This document shows positions 33,455-36,589 of a stretch of DNA of 36,589 bases, in pieces. The stretch's first letter is position 1. Each line of letters opens with the position of its first letter. The DNA is taken from contig CAINOC010000115.1 of assembly GCA_903851385.1 (NCBI GenBank), positions 1-36,589 of the forward strand. The letters are read 5' to 3'. The position numbers and the translations under genes are program-made. Origin of the DNA: an uncultured Chlorobiaceae bacterium (GTDB lineage Bacteria > Bacteroidota > Chlorobiia > Chlorobiales > Chlorobiaceae). Under the pieces are notes generated by a model that was given only the letters and a program-made list of their open reading frames with translations, was not told where the DNA came from and searched no databases.

Positions 33455-33835
33455 TTATGATTTTTCAAGGATAAACTTGGGGTCAACGCCCAGTGTTTTA
33501 TAAAGCCGTTTAGCCAGCTCCATATTGACCTTACGTTTGCCATGCATGACCTCCGAAAGGCGCGTATCGGTAATTCCCAGCAGTTTTGCCATATCCTTGC
33601 GTTTCATCTGCTTCTCAAACATTTTGAGTTCAATCACGTCAGGCAGGGTTTCCGGATTTTTGATCACCAGTGACATCGGCATGGCAGCATGACGATCTTC
33701 GTACTCTTCGATGGCTTTAGCCAGTTCAGCGATCTTGCTGTCGTTAGCTGCATTTTCTCCGTCAGGAAAGGCGTTCATTAAAGATTCAATCGTTATGAGC
33801 GCTTTTTCATATTGAGCAACAGTTTTGATTTTCAT
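33455..33835 (-). CDS. higA: HigA-family antitoxin (XRE helix-turn-helix)
   Basis: 126 residues from ATG 33835, chosen for the GAGGTG ribosome site just upstream; the longer open frame overlaps the toxin gene. The N-terminal acidic helical region (AQYEKALITIESLMNAFPDG) and a C-terminal helix-turn-helix (RKDMAKLLGITDTRLSEVMHGKRKVNMELAKRL, about 79-111) fit HigA antitoxins of the toxin-first HigBA type. It neutralises the HigB ribonuclease and represses the operon. It starts 16 bases after the toxin stop. Confidence 0.9.
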   Translation of the reverse strand: MKIKTVAQYEKALITIESLMNAFPDGENAANDSKIAELAKAIEEYEDRHAAMPMSLVIKNPETLPDVIELKMFEKQMKRKDMAKLLGITDTRLSEVMHGKRKVNMELAKRLYKTLGVDPKFILEKS

Positions 33836-33851
33836 GGTCACCTCTTTTCGT

Positions 33852-34154
33852 TTACTCTTGCTGAATGGTTGCTGGGTCGATGTTGTCATAGGCTTTATGG
33901 GTGCCGATAAACTTGATGAATACAGTTCTTGAAGAGAAACGGATTCTGGCAACAATCCGGTAATGATTCCCCTTTATGTTGAATACATAGCGTTCGTTAG
34001 CAATGTAGTCAGCAGTCAGAAATGTCGTTTTTAACTCGGCATGGTTTCTCCACTCTGCAGATTTTACCTTGGAATACCATTCATTGAGTGCTTGTATTGC
34101 GTCCGGGTATTTTGCTCCGAAACTGTTTAAGGCTGATTTTTTAATGATAACCAT
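33852..34154 (-). CDS. higB: HigB-family toxin (mRNA interferase)
   Basis: 100 residues from ATG 34154; a TTG one codon earlier is possible. ALNEWYSKVKSAEWRNHAEL, then NERYVFNIKGNHYRIVARIRF, then VFIKFIGTHKAYDNID matches HigB toxins of the YhaV/RelE superfamily. The conserved late His (GTHKAYD) and basic residues support ribosome-dependent mRNA cleavage. It precedes higA on the same strand, as expected. Both genes look intact, so this is the one complete toxin-antitoxin module in the window. It lies between two 35-nt direct repeats. Confidence 0.92.
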   Translation of the reverse strand: MVIIKKSALNSFGAKYPDAIQALNEWYSKVKSAEWRNHAELKTTFLTADYIANERYVFNIKGNHYRIVARIRFSSRTVFIKFIGTHKAYDNIDPATIQQE

Positions 34155-34384
34155 CAACGCACCCTTTGACCTGATTATTACTAAAATCGAAAATTAATTA
34201 CATTATTCAAAAATATTTATAACCAGACAATTCCTGTTAAGAATCAGATTCAGTTACTGAAATCAAGAGGAGGATATAACGAGATACCACGGGAAGATTT
34301 GCGAGCAATAGCGACAATCAAAACAGGAATAATACCTATAACGACTTATAAAAAATTAGGTTGACAGGGGTGAGGAGAGGAAAT

Positions 34385-34419
34385 AGAGATCTCTCACTTC
34401 GTATCGGGATGACAAGGGG
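34385..34419 (+). repeat. 35-nt dispersed repeat, right copy flanking HigBA
   Basis: AGAGATCTCTCACTTCGTAT followed by CGGGATGACAAGGGG; three substitutions from the left copy at 33333-33367, same orientation. The unit occurs intergenically on both sides of the toxin-antitoxin pair. Confidence 0.85.
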
Positions 34420-34523
34420 CGAAGTTCTGTAGGGATGAGAGGTAGCATCTGTGCCGAAATGAAAAGGAAAGCAGCGTGCGGGTTTTGCGGTGACGGTATT
34501 GCAGAATATCGTTGTAAGGAAAC

Positions 34524-34546
34524 CCGGCAGCGCCGAGGCGTGCCGG
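34524..34546 (-). terminator. Terminator of the rpsP-rimM-trmD-rplS operon
   Basis: On the minus strand CCGGCACGCC pairs with GGCGCTGCCGG (one unpaired base), followed by GTTTCCTT, 25 bases after the rplS stop. The T-tract is modest. Confidence 0.65.
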
Positions 34547-34571
34547 ATTGACTTATGACTTTAAAAAAAGC

Positions 34572-34934
34572 TTAGGCTTTTTCTACGATCTTGCGTTCTT
34601 TGACTTTCAATGCTGCCTTGCCGGTACGTTTGCGCAGGTAGAACAGTTTTGCTCTTCTTGCCTTGCCGTGCTTGAGTACGGTAACGCTCTCGATGTTTGG
34701 TGAGTTGACAGGAATGATCCTTTCAACGCCGACACCGTGAGAAATTTTTCTGACTGTGATTGTTTTATTTCCGCCTGCTCCCCTGTCGCTGATAACAATA
34801 CCTTCGAAGGCCTGAAGTCTTTCTTTTTCGCCTTCAATAACCTTCAACTGAATCTTGACGGTATCACCCGGATTGATTTCCGGAAAATCGGTAACGGCCT
34901 GGGTGGCTTCTACTAACTTAATTAACTGATCCAT
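34572..34934 (-). CDS. rplS: Ribosomal protein L19
   Basis: 120 residues. [32 protein letters not shown], then [19 protein letters not shown] and [16 protein letters not shown] are highly conserved L19 sequence. L19 sits at the interface between the 30S and 50S subunits. The last gene of the classic rpsP-rimM-trmD-rplS operon, it starts 17 bases after trmD. Confidence 0.98.
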   Translation of the reverse strand: MDQLIKLVEATQAVTDFPEINPGDTVKIQLKVIEGEKERLQAFEGIVISDRGAGGNKTITVRKISHGVGVERIIPVNSPNIESVTVLKHGKARRAKLFYLRKRTGKAALKVKERKIVEKA

Positions 34935-34951
34935 GACAACAACTATTTACG

Positions 34952-35665
34952 TTATTTTTTCTTTAATTCTTCTAAAACTCTATGATCAAGAAGATCGGGT
35001 CTAAGCTGGCGTGTTCTTTCAAGAGCATTTTCACTACGCCACTGTTCTATTTTACTGTGATGACCGTTCATCAGCACTTCCGGAACTTTCATTCCCCTGA
35101 ACTCCGAGGGTCGTGTATAGTAGACACTATCAAGCAACCCTGTCTGAAAAGAATCGGTCAGAGCTGACTCACTGTCACCAAGAACACCCGGTATAACCCT
35201 GACAACAGCATCCATAAGAAGCAGAGCCGGAATCTCACCACCTGAAACAACAAAATCACCAATGGATATTTCCATGGTAATCAGATTCTGACGGATTCTT
35301 TCATCAATGGCTTTGTAATGACCACAGAGAATTATCAGGTTCTGCATCCTCGAAAGCCTGTTTGCCATCTGCTGCTCAAACAACTTTCCGTCAGGAGTCA
35401 GAAAAATCACCTCATCATACTCTCTCTCAGCCTTCAAAGCTTCAATACATGCAAACACCGGTTCAGGACGGATAACCATCCCTGCGCCACCGCCAAATGG
35501 TGAATCATCAACCTGTTTGTACTTTCCCAGTCCGTAATCATGCAGGTTATGTAGATGAATGTCCGCATGGTTTTTTTTCCGGGCAATGCTTAACAATCCA
35601 TTGTCAAGCGTCGAATCAAAAAAACCGGGAATGACGGAAATAACATCAATCCTTATTGCGTTCAT
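34952..35665 (-). CDS. trmD: tRNA (guanine-N1-)-methyltransferase TrmD
   Basis: 237 residues. [52 protein letters not shown] and [32 protein letters not shown] are the trefoil-knot SAM-binding and catalytic blocks of TrmD. It methylates G37 of tRNAs to m1G and prevents frameshifting. [22 protein letters not shown] is the usual tRNA-binding linker. It follows rimM by 44 bases. Confidence 0.98.
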   Translation of the reverse strand: MNAIRIDVISVIPGFFDSTLDNGLLSIARKKNHADIHLHNLHDYGLGKYKQVDDSPFGGGAGMVIRPEPVFACIEALKAEREYDEVIFLTPDGKLFEQQMANRLSRMQNLIILCGHYKAIDERIRQNLITMEISIGDFVVSGGEIPALLLMDAVVRVIPGVLGDSESALTDSFQTGLLDSVYYTRPSEFRGMKVPEVLMNGHHSKIEQWRSENALERTRQLRPDLLDHRVLEELKKK

Positions 35666-35709
35666 TGGCAGAGTACGGGTTTCTGAGCAAACTGTTCCGG
35701 GTCAACCAT

Positions 35710-36213
35710 TCAGAGAAATTCGCCAAATCTTGGTATCACTATGTGCTTTTCTCCAAGATTGAACTCTTCTACAAATTCATCTATAGCTGGCACCAAAATC
35801 TTTTTTTCACCGACCTTAACCTCATAGACTTCGTTCGCGGGCATTCTGATAACACTGGTAACAACCCCGACTGCTGTACGATTTCGGTCAAGAACCTTCA
35901 TGCCTATAATCTCGTGAACATACGCACGGTTTGCAGGCTGAGGCAAAAGCTGATCTTCAGTAACAAACAGTTTCCAGCCTGTGAGTGTCTCGGCTTTTTC
36001 AATAGTGTCAATTCCTTCAAAGAACAACCATGCAAACCCGGCTGCAAGAGCGGCTTTTTTTACTTTCAACCGCTCAACAGAATCCTCGGATTTGCCCGCG
36101 TAATACTCACGGCGAGAAAGAAAAGTTTCAGGAAAGTCGGTGACTAGTTCCACCTTCACTTCACCCTGCAATCCTTTCGGCTTGAGAATGACTCCTGTTA
36201 TATAGAGTTCCAT
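35710..36213 (-). CDS. rimM: 16S rRNA processing protein RimM
   Basis: 167 residues. The N-terminal RimM barrel (ITGVILKPKGLQGEVKVELVTDFPE, residues 5-29) and C-terminal PRC-barrel (VHEIIGMKVLDRNRTAVGVV, then NEVYEVKVGEKKILVPAIDEFV) are complete. RimM assists maturation of the 30S head and binds S19. It lies between rpsP (27-base gap) and trmD as in most bacteria. Confidence 0.96.
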   Translation of the reverse strand: MELYITGVILKPKGLQGEVKVELVTDFPETFLSRREYYAGKSEDSVERLKVKKAALAAGFAWLFFEGIDTIEKAETLTGWKLFVTEDQLLPQPANRAYVHEIIGMKVLDRNRTAVGVVTSVIRMPANEVYEVKVGEKKILVPAIDEFVEEFNLGEKHIVIPRFGEFL

Positions 36214-36240
36214 TCCGACCTCACCGTAAAAGAGTTAATC

Positions 36241-36588
36241 TCAGGCTTCTGCGCCTGCTGCTTTCGCTTCTGCCTCTTTTTTGGCAGTACGACGATGAGA
36301 CTTGAGTGCAAGGCGTTTCTGACGTCTTACGTTCTGATGCTCCTGCCATTTTTCCATCTCTGCTGAAATTTCAGCCTCACTGCGACCCATGCTCTTGAGC
36401 CTGAGTTCATAGAGCAAACCGGTAGTCCGGATAAGGCTGTGAACTGTAGCTGTTGGCTGTGCGCCAGTCTGCATCCAATATTCAATACGGTCTTTCTTAA
36501 TAGTGACAGCATGTGGTTTTGCTGTAGGTTCGTAATGGCCTACAACCTCAAGAAACTTGCCGTCCCGTGGTGAGCGCGCATCGGCAAC
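36241..36588 (-). CDS. rpsP: Ribosomal protein S16, N-terminus cut by the window edge
   Basis: 115 codons are visible, reading [20 protein letters not shown], then [20 protein letters not shown], then LIRTTGL, typical of S16. About 20 N-terminal residues lie beyond base 36588. The Ala/Glu/Lys-rich C-terminal extension ([14 protein letters not shown]) is longer than in E. coli S16. It is the first gene of the rpsP-rimM-trmD-rplS operon. Confidence 0.97.
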   Translation of the reverse strand, partial: VADARSPRDGKFLEVVGHYEPTAKPHAVTIKKDRIEYWMQTGAQPTATVHSLIRTTGLLYELRLKSMGRSEAEISAEMEKWQEHQNVRRQKRLALKSHRRTAKKEAEAKAAGAEA

Positions 36589-36589
36589 A

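Larger units (their letters stand above)
34158..34571. other. Intergenic region between HigBA and rplS
   Basis: The region contains the right 35-nt repeat copy (34385-34419), a following similar word (gtagggatgagagg, 34429 onward) and the rplS terminator hairpin. The HigBA promoter should be at 34158-34300, which is AT-rich. No ORF was accepted. Confidence 0.5.

Overview
The window looks like chromosomal DNA from a green sulfur bacterium (Chlorobiaceae; Chlorobium/Pelodictyon type). The strongest clue is the gene at 22305-22940. It joins an N-terminal [2Fe-2S] ferredoxin-like domain (Cys33, Cys39, Cys42, Cys77) to a hydrophobic glycine-rich tail, the architecture of the chlorosome envelope proteins CsmI/CsmJ/CsmX. 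The rpsP-rimM-trmD-rplS operon, a Pal lipoprotein and an O-antigen/LPS-type sugar operon fit a Gram-negative bacterium.

Layout. (1) 1-3130: the end of an unknown gene, then a large four-PAS hybrid histidine kinase. (2) 3170-8800: an accessory zone full of debris. It holds a possible group II intron 5' remnant, an attC-like palindrome after a DUF5677-like gene, a gene with a prohead-protease-like N-terminus that starts inside a truncated IS481-family transposase, a two-helix membrane protein, a 327-bp non-autonomous element with 9-bp target duplications that interrupts a small ORF, an Os1348/NHLP-leader-like small protein and a decayed response-regulator receiver. (3) 8835-11283: an orphan HigA-type antitoxin, rmuC, a DUF2127-like membrane protein and tRNA-Cys with a strong terminator. 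(4) 11298-16364 (minus strand): a five-gene envelope-sugar operon. It encodes a flippase-like protein, a GT-B-like protein, a NeuA-like CMP-sugar synthetase, and a KdnB-like iron alcohol dehydrogenase next to a KdnA-like DegT aminotransferase. The KdnA/KdnB pair suggests an 8-amino-ulosonic acid of the Kdo8N kind. A textbook minus-strand terminator lies just upstream of this operon. (5) 16652-21198: pal, an acyl-CoA synthetase, an iron-sulfur-less MutY-like glycosylase and a metallo-beta-lactamase-fold hydrolase. (6) 21280-23140: three copies of a composite dispersed repeat, a toxin-antitoxin pair whose MazF/PemK-like toxin carries one in-frame stop, and the chlorosome protein gene. (7) 23850-34154: a defence island. 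It has a PLD-nuclease/SNF2-helicase, an Eco57I-type methylase with a specificity domain, a deleted remnant of an SMC/RecF-like ATPase, truncated RhuM, Rpn-type and AlbA/HATPase-type genes, an Abi/HEPN protein, and a HigBA module flanked by 35-nt direct repeats. (8) 34524-36588: the rplS-trmD-rimM-rpsP operon, cut by the window edge inside rpsP.

The most interesting systems are the two-protein helicase-methylase unit with its collapsed ATPase partner and the KdnAB-like operon. The region also preserves decay with readable ancestors: an insertion whose pre-insertion ORF can be restored exactly, and a toxin one base from being intact. All family assignments rest on motif recognition by eye. No database search was run.
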